From: Aquipseudomonas alcaligenes
Lineage (GTDB): Bacteria; Pseudomonadota; Gammaproteobacteria; Pseudomonadales; Pseudomonadaceae
Assembly (NCBI RefSeq): GCF_900156545.1
Contig: NZ_FTNW01000004.1
Coordinates: 62,001-126,000 of the forward strand
Reading direction: 5' to 3'
Length of the DNA: 64,000 nucleotides
Below are positions 39,315 to 56,739 of the stretch, piece after piece (position 1 is the stretch's first letter; each line of letters opens with the position of its first letter). The position numbers and the translations under genes are program-made. Below the pieces are notes generated by a model. That model saw only the letters and a list, made by a program, of their open reading frames with translations. It was not told the origin of the DNA and did no database searches.

Positions 39315-39785
39315 TCAGATCAGGCCGGCGTCCGCCAGCTTCTGCTCCAGGCCGATCAGGTCAGGGATCTTCACCACCGCCTCACCGAGCTGCACGGCAT
39401 CCAACTCCAGCGGCGCCAGCTCGGTGCTGGCGCGCTGCAGGTGGCTATCGACCTTCATCGAGCGCGGGATACCCTGCACCAGCAGGGCGATGAACTTGAC
39501 CTGGTCACGACCGCCCATGGCGTTGAGCACGGCCACCCGCACCCCTGGGCCGATCTGCGGCTGGCCACCAGAGGCGGCCTCGAAAGACAGCAGCGGCAGC
39601 TGCAGGTCGCGCCAGGCCACCTGGCCGAGGAACCAGGATGGTAGCCCCGGCGTGACATGCGGCGGGCGGTAGGGAATCAGCTCCGCCACTGCCACGTTGG
39701 GCAGCAGCAGGGTACGGTCGGCCAGCGGCACCAGCAGCGCGGTAAGGCTGCTGACACTGTTCTGCGGGGCTACGGTTTGGCTCAT
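39315..39785 (-). CDS. chpC: ChpC, CheW-like adaptor
   Basis: A 156-residue CheW-domain protein (LLLPNVAVAELIPY, FLGQVAWRDLQLPLLSFE). In P. aeruginosa ChpC is one of two CheW homologues of the Pil-Chp system and may link additional receptors to ChpA. The start at 39785 has GGAGCC seven bases upstream; the longer frame overlaps chpB. It follows chpB by 29 bases and abuts chpD. Confidence 0.9.
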   Translation of the reverse strand: MSQTVAPQNSVSSLTALLVPLADRTLLLPNVAVAELIPYRPPHVTPGLPSWFLGQVAWRDLQLPLLSFEAASGGQPQIGPGVRVAVLNAMGGRDQVKFIALLVQGIPRSMKVDSHLQRASTELAPLELDAVQLGEAVVKIPDLIGLEQKLADAGLI

Positions 39786-39814
39786 GGCGGCTCCTTGAAA
39801 GACAGCAGAGGCCG

Positions 39815-40826
39815 TTACTGGCACTGCTCGGCCAGATGATTGACCAGGGCGGCGGCCAGCTCGCGCGGGTCGCCGCTGAGAGCGCTGTAGCCGCCCTCGC
39901 GCAGACTGTCGGGCATGCTCGGGCTGGCGCAGCTGTCGGCCTTCTGAGTCCAGATCAGGCCACCCTGGCGCCGTACGTAGGCGGCGGCAGCACTGCCGTC
40001 GCTGCCCATGCCGCTGAACGCGATCACGCCGCAGTTGGCCCCGTATTGCTGGGCCAGGTTGAGCATCATCTGGTCGATGGACGGACTGTAAGGCTCAGGC
40101 CAGCCGCGGTCGGCCACCTGCATGCTGCCATCTTCGGCAAAGCCCAGTTCGTGGGCAATTGGCGCTACCACCACCTCACCGCAACGCACCGCATCGCCTT
40201 GACGTGCCGGGTTGACGTGCCACTGACTGTGCCGGCCGACGGCCTGCGGCAGCGCCGTCTCGAAGGCAGCATCGATGTGCTGGGCATAGATGAAGCCGAT
40301 CGGCAGGCCGCCGGGGAGTGCATCGAGGAACTCCTTGACCGCCGCCGGTCCGCCGAGCGAGGCAGCCAGCAGCCATACCTGCTTGGCCGGCTCGCCGGCC
40401 ACCAGCGGTGTACCGGCCAAGGCAGCCGGCAGTTCCAGACGACTGGGGCGCTGCGCCTCGGCCAACAGGGCTTCCAGGCTGGGGCCGACGGCCTGAGCCG
40501 GATCACCGACCAGGCGCTTGAGCTTGCCGAACAGGCGGCGCTCCCAGCGCGGGTAGTTCTCCGAATGACGCTCCGGGGCATGCCCCTCGCCGAACAGCAC
40601 CGGGGCGCTGGCTTGTTCCAGAAGATTGTCGACCAGCGGCGAGTCTTCCGACTGAGCCAGGTCCACCAGCCACAGGTCGGTCTCGCAGTCGGCCAGCGCC
40701 GCCTCGTCGAGGCGCGCCGGATCACTGTTGAGCACGACCTGGTAGCCGCTGCCGGACAGCGCCTGCTGCAGCACATGACGCTGCAGCGAGGTGTCGGCGA
40801 TGACCGCAATACGAGCAGCAGTTCTG

Positions 40827-40834
<8 letters not shown>
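39815..40834 (-). CDS. chpB: ChpB, CheB-type methylesterase
   Basis: A 339-residue protein. The N-terminal ~110 residues resemble a receiver fold but with weak phospho-site conservation (LWLVDLAQSED). The C-terminal part is a CheB methylesterase with catalytic triad candidates Ser159 (AASLGGP), His186 (AQHID) and Asp279 (FSGMGSDGSAA). It should remove methyl groups placed on PilJ by PilK. Its start overlaps the end of chpA by 8 bases, indicating translational coupling. Confidence 0.92.
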
Positions 40835-48503
<7,669 letters not shown>

Positions 48504-48525
48504 ACCTGCTCCAGTCATTCTTGTC

Positions 48526-49407
48526 TTAGCCCTTGCGGGTGAACGCCAGAACCCGCTCGTCGGCCACCGGCACCAGGTCCGGATGCTGCCAACCGACCAC
48601 TTCCCCAACCCCGACCACCAGCATCCCCCCCGGCGCCAGGCGCTCGGCCAGGCGGTTGAGGATTTCGCGGCGGCGCCAGCGGCGGAAATAGATCAGCAGG
48701 TTCTGGCAAAAGATTACGTCCATGCCGGACTGTGGCGCCTTGGCCAGCTCCAGCACATTCAACCGGGCGACGCAGACACGCGCCGCCAGGTCAGGCACCA
48801 CTTGATAACGACCATCGGCCTGGGCGAGGAAGTAGCGCTCGCACAGGTCGCTGTCCATCTGTTCCAGCTTGCGCGCGCTGTAGAGCGCCTCGCGCGCCTT
48901 GTTCAACACATTCAGGCTGATGTCGGTTCCGGTGACGCCGAACTGCCGCTCGCTACCCAGCTCGCGCAGCACCTCGGCGGCGCAGATCGCCATCGAGTAG
49001 GGCTCCTCGCCGCTGGAGCAACCGACGCTCCACAGGGCCAGGGGGTGTTGCTGTTCATCGGTGGCCAGGCGGCCGCGCAGGTAACTCTCCAGCACCTCGA
49101 AGGACGGGCGGTGGCGGAAGAAACGGGTCTCCTGCACGGTCAGGCGGTCCAGCAAGGCCGACCATTCCACCGCACCGCGCGGGCCGTCGGTGACCTGGCG
49201 GAAGTAGCTGGCGTAGTCGCCGACGCCCAGTTCACGCATGCGCGCGGTCAGGTTGGTCTGCAGAAAGGCCCGGCGCTGCTCGTTGATCACCACGCCGGTG
49301 CGCTCTTCCAGCAGGGCCTGCCAGTCGCGAAACTCCGCCTGCGACATGTCGACCAGAGGCTTCAAGGCCCAGACGCCGCTTGGCTGCATGCCGTGCCCCT
49401 CGCTCAT
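48526..49407 (-). CDS. pilK: PilK, CheR-type methyltransferase
   Basis: A 293-residue CheR-family SAM-dependent glutamate methyltransferase. The N-terminal helical domain (RMRELGVGDYASYFRQV) leads into LTVQETRFFRHRPSFEVLE and the SAM motif WSVGCSSGEEPYSMA, then DVIFCQNLLIYF. It should methylate PilJ. It lies between pilJ and chpA. A second in-frame ATG at 49389 is a possible start. Confidence 0.93.
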   Translation of the reverse strand: MSEGHGMQPSGVWALKPLVDMSQAEFRDWQALLEERTGVVINEQRRAFLQTNLTARMRELGVGDYASYFRQVTDGPRGAVEWSALLDRLTVQETRFFRHRPSFEVLESYLRGRLATDEQQHPLALWSVGCSSGEEPYSMAICAAEVLRELGSERQFGVTGTDISLNVLNKAREALYSARKLEQMDSDLCERYFLAQADGRYQVVPDLAARVCVARLNVLELAKAPQSGMDVIFCQNLLIYFRRWRRREILNRLAERLAPGGMLVVGVGEVVGWQHPDLVPVADERVLAFTRKG

Positions 49408-49457
49408 GGCCGAATGCCCTGGGCAGCGACCCTCTCAGGCCGCTGCACCTCCCCAGA

Positions 49458-51500
49458 TCAGGCCTGGCCGTCCGGCAGGGTGAAGCCGGATACCGAACGA
49501 CGCATCTCACTGGCCATCTTGGCCAGGTTACCAATGCTCTTGGCGGTAGCGGTGGTACCTGCGGAGGTCTGCGAGGTGATCTCCTGAATCACGTTCATGG
49601 TGTTGGAGATGTGGCCGGCCGACGAAGCCTGCTGGCGGGCGGCGTTGGAGATGTTCTGGATCAAGGCCGCGAGGGTCTTGGATACCTTCTCGATCTCCTC
49701 CAGTGCCACACCGGCGTCCTGCGCCAGACGGGCACCACGCACCACTTCGGAAGTGGTCTGCTCCATGGAGATCACCGCTTCGTTGGTGTCGGTCTGAATG
49801 GTCTTCACCAGTGCCTCGATCTGCTTGGTCGCGGCGGAGGAACGTTCCGCGAGGCGCTGTACTTCGTCCGCTACCACGGCGAAGCCTCGACCGGCGTCAC
49901 CGGCCATGGATGCCTGGATCGCGGCGTTCAGTGCGAGGATGTTGGTCTGGTCGGCAATGTCGTTAATCAGGCTAACGATGTCACCGATCTCCTGGGACGA
50001 TTCACCAAGGCGCTTGATCCGCTTCGAGGTGTCCTGAATCTGCTCACGGATGTTATCCATGCCGGTGATGGTGTTGTGCACCACCTCGTTACCCTTGTTG
50101 GCGATGGCTACGGAACGCTCCGCTACCGCGGAGGATTCCGCGGCGTTCGCCGATACCTGGTCAATCGACACGGCCATTTCGTTGATCGCCGCGGAGGCGC
50201 CGGCGATTTCCTGGGCCTGGTGCTCGGAAGCCTCGGCCAGGTGCATCGCGGTAGCCTGGGTTTCCTGGGCGGCGGCGGCCACCTGCACGGCAGTCTGGTT
50301 GATCGTCGCTACCAGATCGCGCAGCTGGTCGATGGAGTAGTTGATGGAGTCCGCGATCGCACCGGTGAAGTCCTCGGTTACGGTCGCGGCCACGGTCAGG
50401 TCACCGTCGGCGAGGTCGGCGATTTCGTCGAGCAGTCGCAGAATCGCTGCCTGGTTACGTTCGTTCTTCTCCGCGGTGGAGGTCAGTCGACGGTTGGTCT
50501 CGCGCACCATCACCAGGCCGATGAGGATGATCGAGGCCAGGGCCAGGGCACCCAGCACATAACCGGCGATGGTGTTGAAGTAACGGCCATCGGCCAGGTT
50601 CTCGAACTCGGTGGCCAGGCCGGAGGTCTTGTCCAGCAGGGTTTGCGAGCCGGTGAAGATGGTGTTGGCGGATTCACGGACCTGGAACAGTTCCGGAGAG
50701 GTTTCCAGAATCTCGTCCACCGAGCCGGAAACGAACTGGAACAGCTCGGAAATCTCGGCCAGACGCTCCAGGGCGTCCTCGTCGGTCACCTTGGAGATCT
50801 CCATGGCGCTGTTACCTTCGATCATCGCTTTGAGCACGCGACCGAACAGGCTGGCGTCACGACCGAACATGTCGGCGGCCTGCACCGAGTCCTGGTCACC
50901 GGCCAGCACCTTGTTCACCGAGCCGAGGATACGTTCGGCCAGCAGCGACTGACGCTGGGCCACGGAGACCTGAGCGGCAGGCGCACCGCTCTGCAGCAGG
51001 ATGTCGACGACTTCCTCGTACTCGACCTGCAGCTGCGGAATGGTTTCGGCGAGGGTCGCGGCTACCTGGTGCAGCGACAGTACGGTCTGTTCGCTCTGCA
51101 GGATGGCGTCCGCGTTCTGCCGCAGCACGTCCCAGTCCTTCTGCACCTCGTCCATCTGTGCCTTGACCGACTCGGGGGCAGCCGGCAGACCGCTGGCCTC
51201 GTTGCCCTTGGTCAGGAAACCCCAGCGCTCTTCGAAGTCACGACGCGCTTCCTTGAGCAGCGGGAAGGCTTCGGCCTTGCCGGTTGCCGCTTCGGTGGCG
51301 TTCTTCGCGATACGCTGGGACAGCACGCGCAGTTCGCCCGCGTGGCTGATGTATTCCTTGTCGTAGCCCGATTGGGTGTTGAGGTAGGCGAAGTTGGCGA
51401 ACAGCAACACGATGGAAATGATCAGGACCACGAAGAGTCCGGCGATCAGCGTGTTACTACGCACACCTGCCAAGAGATTGCCTGCATCGAGTTTTTTCAT
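49458..51500 (-). CDS. pilJ: PilJ, methyl-accepting receptor of the Pil-Chp system
   Basis: A 680-residue receptor. A first membrane helix ([20 protein letters not shown], about 16-37) and a second ([18 protein letters not shown], about 320) flank a periplasmic PilJ-type domain. HAMP and the signalling hairpin follow, with tip [20 protein letters not shown] (an ASMAGD variant of the usual EAARAGE, typical of PilJ). PilJ senses pilin or surface contact in P. aeruginosa. The start at 51500 (MKKLDAGN) is chosen because the first helix and homology begin there. Confidence 0.95.
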   Translation of the reverse strand: MKKLDAGNLLAGVRSNTLIAGLFVVLIISIVLLFANFAYLNTQSGYDKEYISHAGELRVLSQRIAKNATEAATGKAEAFPLLKEARRDFEERWGFLTKGNEASGLPAAPESVKAQMDEVQKDWDVLRQNADAILQSEQTVLSLHQVAATLAETIPQLQVEYEEVVDILLQSGAPAAQVSVAQRQSLLAERILGSVNKVLAGDQDSVQAADMFGRDASLFGRVLKAMIEGNSAMEISKVTDEDALERLAEISELFQFVSGSVDEILETSPELFQVRESANTIFTGSQTLLDKTSGLATEFENLADGRYFNTIAGYVLGALALASIILIGLVMVRETNRRLTSTAEKNERNQAAILRLLDEIADLADGDLTVAATVTEDFTGAIADSINYSIDQLRDLVATINQTAVQVAAAAQETQATAMHLAEASEHQAQEIAGASAAINEMAVSIDQVSANAAESSAVAERSVAIANKGNEVVHNTITGMDNIREQIQDTSKRIKRLGESSQEIGDIVSLINDIADQTNILALNAAIQASMAGDAGRGFAVVADEVQRLAERSSAATKQIEALVKTIQTDTNEAVISMEQTTSEVVRGARLAQDAGVALEEIEKVSKTLAALIQNISNAARQQASSAGHISNTMNVIQEITSQTSAGTTATAKSIGNLAKMASEMRRSVSGFTLPDGQA

Positions 51501-51583
51501 TATTTGGCCCCCGCCTGGACCGACCGCACAACGATTTCCATGTAACGCCAAAGGGCCGGCAAGTGCCGACCCAACCGAAAAGC

Positions 51584-52120
51584 TTATACCGCCACGTCGA
51601 GAAAGCCCTGGTGCTGAGCCAGCGCATGCGGGCTGAACACCAGCCAGGGGCGTTCGCGTTGGAACACCCCATGGATGAATGGAGCAATCGCGGCCTCAAG
51701 GGGCGGCAACTGCTCGGAGAAGGTATCGACCGGGAAGTGCTGCATACCGAACACCTCGTCGACCGTCAGGCCGGCGAACACCTCATTGTGGTCCACCACC
51801 AGCACCCGGCGCTGCTTGCGCAGGGGCGACAGTTCGCCACCGAAGAAGCCACAGAGGTCCATCACCGGCAGCAGGCGACCACGCACGTTGGCCACGCCCT
51901 TGACCCAGTTCTTCACACCTGGCAACAGCGTGTGACGTGGCTCATGCAGCACTTCGCCGACTTCACCCATGGGCGCCACGAAATAACGCTCGCCCATGCG
52001 AAAACCGATGCCACTCCAGGTCTGCACCGTCTGCTGCTGCGACGGCAAACCGGCAGCCAGCGTACGGCAACGCTGGTCGAGAGCAACGAGGAGCTGGAAG
52101 GGAGATTGCGCGTCCGACAT
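51584..52120 (-). CDS. pilI: PilI, CheW-like adaptor
   Basis: A 178-residue CheW-domain protein ([40 protein letters not shown]). It couples PilJ to the ChpA kinase. It lies between pilH and pilJ, in the conserved pilGHIJK order, with gaps of 49 and 83 bases. Confidence 0.93.
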   Translation of the reverse strand: MSDAQSPFQLLVALDQRCRTLAAGLPSQQQTVQTWSGIGFRMGERYFVAPMGEVGEVLHEPRHTLLPGVKNWVKGVANVRGRLLPVMDLCGFFGGELSPLRKQRRVLVVDHNEVFAGLTVDEVFGMQHFPVDTFSEQLPPLEAAIAPFIHGVFQRERPWLVFSPHALAQHQGFLDVAV

Positions 52121-52169
52121 GCCGACCTTGGTCTGTTCTTCTTATATGTGGCTACGGACTGGCGCGGCG

Positions 52170-52535
52170 TCAGCCGGCCAGCACCGAGTTGAGGGTCTTC
52201 ATCAGCGTGTCTTCGTCGACCGGCTTGGTCAGGTAGTCACGCGCGCCCTGGCGCTTGCCCCAGACCTTGTCGGTCTCTTGATCCTTGGTGGTGACGATGA
52301 TCACCGGGATGTGGCTGGTTTCGGCGTCCTTGGTCAGCTGACGGGTCGCCTGGAAGCCATTGAGACCGGGCATGACGATATCCATCAGCACCGCATCGGG
52401 CTTTTCCTGGCGCGCCAGCGCTACGCCGTCGGCACCATTCTCCGCCTTGAGTACCTGATGACCATGCTTCTCGAGCATGGCGGTCAGCTTGTACATCTCG
52501 GTCGGCGAGTCATCAACAATCAGAATACGAGCCAT
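52170..52535 (-). CDS. pilH: PilH, CheY-like response regulator
   Basis: A 121-residue single receiver domain (ARILIVDDSPTEMYKL, phospho-Asp in AVLMDIVMPGLNG, switch region PVIIVTTKD, Lys in DYLTKPVDE). In P. aeruginosa PilH is linked to PilT-driven retraction and acts as a phosphate sink or antagonist of PilG. The start at 52535 (MARILIV) is preferred; an in-frame ATG four codons upstream is an alternative. Confidence 0.95.
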   Translation of the reverse strand: MARILIVDDSPTEMYKLTAMLEKHGHQVLKAENGADGVALARQEKPDAVLMDIVMPGLNGFQATRQLTKDAETSHIPVIIVTTKDQETDKVWGKRQGARDYLTKPVDEDTLMKTLNSVLAG

Positions 52536-52580
52536 GAAGTTCCCCATTCGGAATAGGCATCGCCGGCTTGTGGCCGGCTA

Positions 52581-52988
52581 TCAGGAGGCTTGCTCCACCG
52601 GGACGAATTCGGGCACATGCGCCTTGATGGCGCCGAGCAGCTCTTCCTTGCTGAAAGGCTTGGTCAGGTACTGGTCGGACCCGACGATGCGCCCCTTGGC
52701 CTTGTCGAACAGACCGTCCTTGGAGGACAGCATGATCACCGGGGTGGATTTGAAAGCACTGTTGTTTTTGATCAGGGCACAGGTCTGATAGCCGTCGAGG
52801 CGCGGCATCATGATGTCGACAAAGATGATGCTCGGATGCGTATCGGCGATTTTGGCCAGCGCATCGAAACCGTCTACCGCAGTGATGACCTCGCAACCCA
52901 CCTTCTTCAGCAGAGTCTCGGCGGTGCGACGAATCGTTTTCGAATCGTCGATCACCATGACCTTCAAACCCTCGGAATGCTGTTCCAT
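52581..52988 (-). CDS. pilG: PilG, CheY-like response regulator
   Basis: A 135-residue receiver protein (KVMVIDDSKTIRRTAETLL, phospho-Asp in IIFVDIMMPRLDG, SDQYLTKPFSKEEL). It is first in the operon. In P. aeruginosa PilG promotes pilus extension and activates the adenylate cyclase CyaB. The start at 52988 (MEQHSEGL) is chosen; the 223-base gap to the divergent gshB holds the operon promoter. Confidence 0.95.
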   Translation of the reverse strand: MEQHSEGLKVMVIDDSKTIRRTAETLLKKVGCEVITAVDGFDALAKIADTHPSIIFVDIMMPRLDGYQTCALIKNNSAFKSTPVIMLSSKDGLFDKAKGRIVGSDQYLTKPFSKEELLGAIKAHVPEFVPVEQAS

Positions 52989-53211
52989 GTCTGCCCTACC
53001 ATCGCCTCGGTGAGTCATTTGTTTTATCTATACAGCACAGTGTGGCTGAGGCCGTAACACTACGGGCTGCGACCCGATCGTCCGGACTTTTTAGCACACT
53101 CTCCTGATGCAATCTATAAGCCCCTAATACTCGGGGTTTTTCTTGACCGGCGGCGCCCTGCGGCGCCACCCTTGCGTCTCTCTTCGCCCCACCTGAAGCA
53201 GGTTTCACCCC

Positions 53212-54171
53212 ATGAGCATTCGCCTGGGGATCGTCATGGATCCCATCGCCCAGATCAACTTCAAGAAGGACAGCTCGCTGGCCATGCTCCTGGCTGCCCA
53301 GGCCCGCGGCTGGTCGCTGTTCTACATGGAACAGCGCGACCTCTATCAGAGCGCCGGCCAGGCCCGCGCCCGGATGGCCGCACTGACTGTCTTCAACGAC
53401 CCACAGCGCTGGTTCGAACTGGAAGAGGAAAAGGACGCGCCACTGGCCGACCTGGATGTGATCCTGATGCGCAAGGATCCGCCCTTCGACAACGAGTTCG
53501 TCTACTCCACTTACTTACTGGAGCAGGCCGAAAGCGACGGCGTACTGGTGGTCAACCGCCCGCAGAGCCTGCGCGACTGCAACGAGAAGCTGTTCGCCAC
53601 CCAGTTTCCTCATTGCATGCCGCCTACGCTGGTCAGCCGCAGGGTCGACATTCTGCGCGAGTTTGCCGAAACGCAGCGTGACATCATTCTCAAACCCCTG
53701 GATGGCATGGGCGGTTCCTCGATCTTCCGTCACCGCGCCGGCGATCCCAACCTCTCGGTCATCCTCGAGACCCTCACCGCCCACGGCACCCAGCAGATCA
53801 TGGCGCAGGGCTACCTGCCGGCGATCAAGGACGGCGACAAACGCATCCTGATGATCGACGGCGAACCGGTACCCTACTGCCTGGCACGCATCCCGGCTCA
53901 GGGCGAGACGCGCGGCAACCTGGCCGCCGGTGGCCGCGGCGAGGCACGACCGCTGACCGAGCGTGACCGCTGGATCGCCGCCGAGGTCGGGCCGGTGCTG
54001 CGCGAGAAAGGCCTGTTGTTCGTTGGTCTGGACGTGATCGGCGAGCATCTCACCGAGATCAACGTGACCAGCCCGACCTGCATCCGTGAAATCGACAAGG
54101 CCTTCGACACCCGCATCGGCGAACGCCTGATGGATGCCATCGAGGCCAAGCTTGCCGCGCGCAAAGCTTGA
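53212..54171 (+). CDS. gshB: glutathione synthetase
   Basis: A 319-residue ATP-grasp enzyme joining gamma-glutamylcysteine with glycine. The N-terminal RLGIVMDPIAQINFKKDSSL and the ATP-grasp core (ILKPLDGMGGSSIFRH, EINVTSPTCIREID) are intact. It is divergent from pilG and 87 bases upstream of tonB3. A strong GGCGCC-CTGC-GGCGCC hairpin at 53152-53167 lies in its leader, 45 bases before the ATG. Confidence 0.97.
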   Translation: MSIRLGIVMDPIAQINFKKDSSLAMLLAAQARGWSLFYMEQRDLYQSAGQARARMAALTVFNDPQRWFELEEEKDAPLADLDVILMRKDPPFDNEFVYSTYLLEQAESDGVLVVNRPQSLRDCNEKLFATQFPHCMPPTLVSRRVDILREFAETQRDIILKPLDGMGGSSIFRHRAGDPNLSVILETLTAHGTQQIMAQGYLPAIKDGDKRILMIDGEPVPYCLARIPAQGETRGNLAAGGRGEARPLTERDRWIAAEVGPVLREKGLLFVGLDVIGEHLTEINVTSPTCIREIDKAFDTRIGERLMDAIEAKLAARKA

Positions 54172-54258
54172 TCCAAGTGGCAGCTTGGCGCTTGCGGCTT
54201 GCAGGCGCCCGGCTCTAGCCGGCAGACTGCGCGGCAATTCGATTTGCGCCCCAGTCCG

Positions 54259-55161
54259 ATGAATGCAGCACTGAAACCTCCAGCCGAACTGACCAGCTCC
54301 GGCATCCGCCCTGCGGATCGCCTGGGCTTCACCCTGTTCGTCGCCACCCTGCTGCACCTGGCGCTGATCCTCGGCGTCAGCTTCACCCTGGCCAAGCCCG
54401 GCGAGATCAGCAAGACCCTGGAAATCACCCTGTCCACCTTCAAGAGCGAGGAAAAGCCCAAGGAGGCGGATTTCCTCGCCCAGGACAACCAGCAGGGCAG
54501 CGGCACCCTGGAACACAAGGCGGCGCCCAAGACCACTGAACAGGCGCCATTCCAGGACAGCAAGGCGAACAAGGTCACCCCGGCCGCTGCGCCGCAGCCG
54601 ACCCAGCGCAAGGAGGCCGTCGCCACCAAGACTGCGCTGACCACCAGCAAACCGCAGCCGCAGAAGGCACCGACCAAGCAGAAGGAAGAAGAGCCGCAGC
54701 CCGACGCCCAGCAGGCGCCGATCTTCGACACCACCCAGCTGTCCGCCGAGATCGCCAGCCTGGAGGCGCAACTGGCGCAGGAGCAGCAGCTCTACGCCAA
54801 GCGCCCGAAGATCCATCGCCTCAACGCCGCCTCGACCATGCGCGACAAGGGCGCCTGGTACAAGGACGAGTGGCGCAAGAAAGTCGAGCGCGTCGGCAAC
54901 CTCAACTACCCCGAGGAAGCCCGTCGCCAGCGCATCTACGGCAGCTTGCGCATGCTGGTGTCGATCAACCGCGACGGCACCCTTTACGAGGTGCAGGTCC
55001 TCGAATCCTCCGGCCAACAGGTGCTGGACCAGGCTGCCCTGCGCATCGTCCGCCTGGCCGCCCCCTTCGCCCCCTTCACCGGCGACCTGGCAGACATCGA
55101 CCGTCTGGAAATCATCCGCACCTGGCGCTTCGAGCGCGGCGACCGTCTGTCCAGCAACTAG
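54259..55161 (+). CDS. tonB3: TonB3-type energy-transducing protein
   Basis: A 300-residue TonB-family protein. A single N-terminal membrane helix (LGFTLFVATLLHLALILGVSF, about 26-46) is followed by a Lys/Pro/Gln-rich periplasmic spacer, a short coiled coil (LSAEIASLEAQLAQEQQLYA) and the C-terminal TonB domain (NYPEEARRQRIYGSLRMLVSI, WRFERGDRL). In P. aeruginosa tonB3 lies at the same place and is needed for twitching motility, so its link to gshB-pilG is probably functional. The start at 54259 is chosen over an upstream frame lacking homology. Confidence 0.9.
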   Translation: MNAALKPPAELTSSGIRPADRLGFTLFVATLLHLALILGVSFTLAKPGEISKTLEITLSTFKSEEKPKEADFLAQDNQQGSGTLEHKAAPKTTEQAPFQDSKANKVTPAAAPQPTQRKEAVATKTALTTSKPQPQKAPTKQKEEEPQPDAQQAPIFDTTQLSAEIASLEAQLAQEQQLYAKRPKIHRLNAASTMRDKGAWYKDEWRKKVERVGNLNYPEEARRQRIYGSLRMLVSINRDGTLYEVQVLESSGQQVLDQAALRIVRLAAPFAPFTGDLADIDRLEIIRTWRFERGDRLSSN

Positions 55162-55213
55162 TGCGCGCATCGCACGCTTGAAGACGGCGCCGTCAGGGTC
55201 GAAACTAGCGACC

Positions 55214-55780
55214 ATGAAAACCGCTCCCAGCTATCTCAAGCATCACTTCCTGATCGCCATGCCGCACATGGCCGATCCCAACTTCGCGCAGACCGTCACC
55301 TACCTAGTGGAGCACAACGAACAGGGCGCCATGGGCCTGGTGATCAACCGCCCCAACGGGCTCAACCTGGCCGACGTGCTGGAGCAACTGCGCCCGGATG
55401 AGCCGCCACCCGCTCTGTGCCAGAGCCTGCCGATCTTTGCCGGCGGGCCGGTACAGACCGACCGCGGCTTCGTCCTGCACCCGAGCGGACACAGCTTCCA
55501 GGCCACCCTGGAGCTGGGCGAACTGGCCCTGTCCACCTCGCAGGACGCGCTGTTCGCCATCGCCGACGGCCATGGCCCGGCCAGACACCTGATCACCCTC
55601 GGCTACGCCGGTTGGGAAGCCGGCCAGCTGGAGACCGAACTGACCGAGAACGCCTGGCTGACCTGCCCGGCCGACAGCGACATCCTCTTCGACACCCCCT
55701 TCGACCAGCGCCTCTCCGCCGCCGCCGCGCGCTTAGGCATCAACCTCAGCCTGCTCACCGCCCAGGCCGGCCACGCATGA
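55214..55780 (+). CDS. algH: YqgE/AlgH family protein
   Basis: A 188-residue protein of the DUF179 family. SYLKHHFLIAMPHMADPNFAQTV, GLVINRP and GGPVQTDRGFVLHP are diagnostic. The first helper phrase at 55178 repeats MKTAPS and is preceded by no ribosome site, so I start at ATG 55214. AlgH was first linked to alginate regulation, but its biochemical function is uncertain. It overlaps yqgF by four bases (ATGA), so the pair is translationally coupled. Confidence 0.93.
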   Translation: MKTAPSYLKHHFLIAMPHMADPNFAQTVTYLVEHNEQGAMGLVINRPNGLNLADVLEQLRPDEPPPALCQSLPIFAGGPVQTDRGFVLHPSGHSFQATLELGELALSTSQDALFAIADGHGPARHLITLGYAGWEAGQLETELTENAWLTCPADSDILFDTPFDQRLSAAAARLGINLSLLTAQAGHA

Positions 55781-56202
55781 GCGCCGCACCGCGCCTGCTG
55801 CTGGGCTTCGACTACGGCACCAAGCAGATCGGCGTCGCCGTCGGCCAGGCCATCACCGGCCAGGCCCGCGAGCTGTGCGTGCTCAAGGCGCAGAACGGCG
55901 TGCCGGACTGGCAGCAGGTCGAGGCACTGATCAAGGAGTGGCAGCCGGACGCCATCGTTGTCGGCCTGCCGCTGAACATGGACGGCACACGCAGCGAAAT
56001 GAGCGAGCGCGCCGAGAAGTTCGCCCGCCGCCTCAATGGCCGCTTCAACCTGCCAGTGCACACCCACGACGAGCGCCTGACCACCTTCGAGGCCAAGGGC
56101 CAGCGCTTGGCCCAGGGCCAGCGCGGCGGCTACCGCGAGCGCCCGGTGGATGCCCTGGCCGCCGCCCTGCTGCTGGAAGGCTGGCTGGAACAGAACCTTT
56201 AG
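55777..56202 (+). CDS. yqgF: YqgF/RuvX-type RNase H-fold nuclease
   Basis: A 141-residue RNase H-fold protein (LLGFDYGTKQIGVAVGQ, IVVGLPLNMDGTRSEMSERAEKFARRL, HDERLTTFEA). The catalytic acidic residues of the fold are Asp in GFDYG, and Glu/Asp in HDERL and the C-terminal region. It is an essential enzyme of 16S rRNA 5'-end maturation or Holliday-junction processing, depending on species. It overlaps algH by four bases and precedes pyrR by 21 bases. Confidence 0.95.
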   Translation: MSAAPRLLLGFDYGTKQIGVAVGQAITGQARELCVLKAQNGVPDWQQVEALIKEWQPDAIVVGLPLNMDGTRSEMSERAEKFARRLNGRFNLPVHTHDERLTTFEAKGQRLAQGQRGGYRERPVDALAAALLLEGWLEQNL

Positions 56203-56223
56203 GAACGATTGCGAGGACTGCCG

Positions 56224-56730
56224 ATGAACCTGCCCGATCCCCAACAGCTGCTGCCACGCATGGCCGCCGACCTCAAGGCGCTGCTGGCGCGCCGCGGCGT
56301 GGCCCAGGCCCACTTCATCGGCATCCGCACCGGTGGCGTGTGGGTCGCCGAGGCGCTGCTGCGTGAACTGGGCCTGGACCAGCCGCTGGGCACCCTGGAC
56401 GTGTCCTTCTACCGCGATGACTTCACCCGCAGCGGCCTGCACCCGCAGGTCAAGCCCTCGCAGCTGCCGTTCGAGATCGAGGACCAGCACCTGGTGCTGA
56501 TCGACGACGTGCTGATGAGCGGGCGCACCATCCGCGCCGCCCTCAACGAACTGTTCGACTACGGTCGCCCGGCCAGCGTGACCCTGGTCAGCCTGCTCGA
56601 TCTGGATGCCCGCGAGCTGCCGATCCACGCCGACGTGCTCGGCGCCACCCTCGCCCTGGCCCCCGAGCAACGGGTAAAATTGTCCGGCCCCGCGCCGCTC
56701 ACCCTTGAGCTGCAAAGCCTTTCCGCCTAG
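56224..56730 (+). CDS. pyrR: PyrR bifunctional regulator / uracil phosphoribosyltransferase
   Basis: A 168-residue type I phosphoribosyltransferase-fold protein. [21 protein letters not shown] is the PRPP-binding motif and [20 protein letters not shown] the N-terminal signature. In Gram-positives PyrR binds RNA attenuators; in Pseudomonas its role in regulating pyr genes is less clear, and no attenuator is visible in the 9-base gap to pyrB. The ATG at 56224 follows GAGG. Confidence 0.93.
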   Translation: MNLPDPQQLLPRMAADLKALLARRGVAQAHFIGIRTGGVWVAEALLRELGLDQPLGTLDVSFYRDDFTRSGLHPQVKPSQLPFEIEDQHLVLIDDVLMSGRTIRAALNELFDYGRPASVTLVSLLDLDARELPIHADVLGATLALAPEQRVKLSGPAPLTLELQSLSA

Positions 56731-56739
56731 GAATACCCC

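Noticed and set aside
49380..51545. 721-codon plus-strand frame opposite pilJ
   Set aside because: Shadow frame opposite a clear receptor gene.
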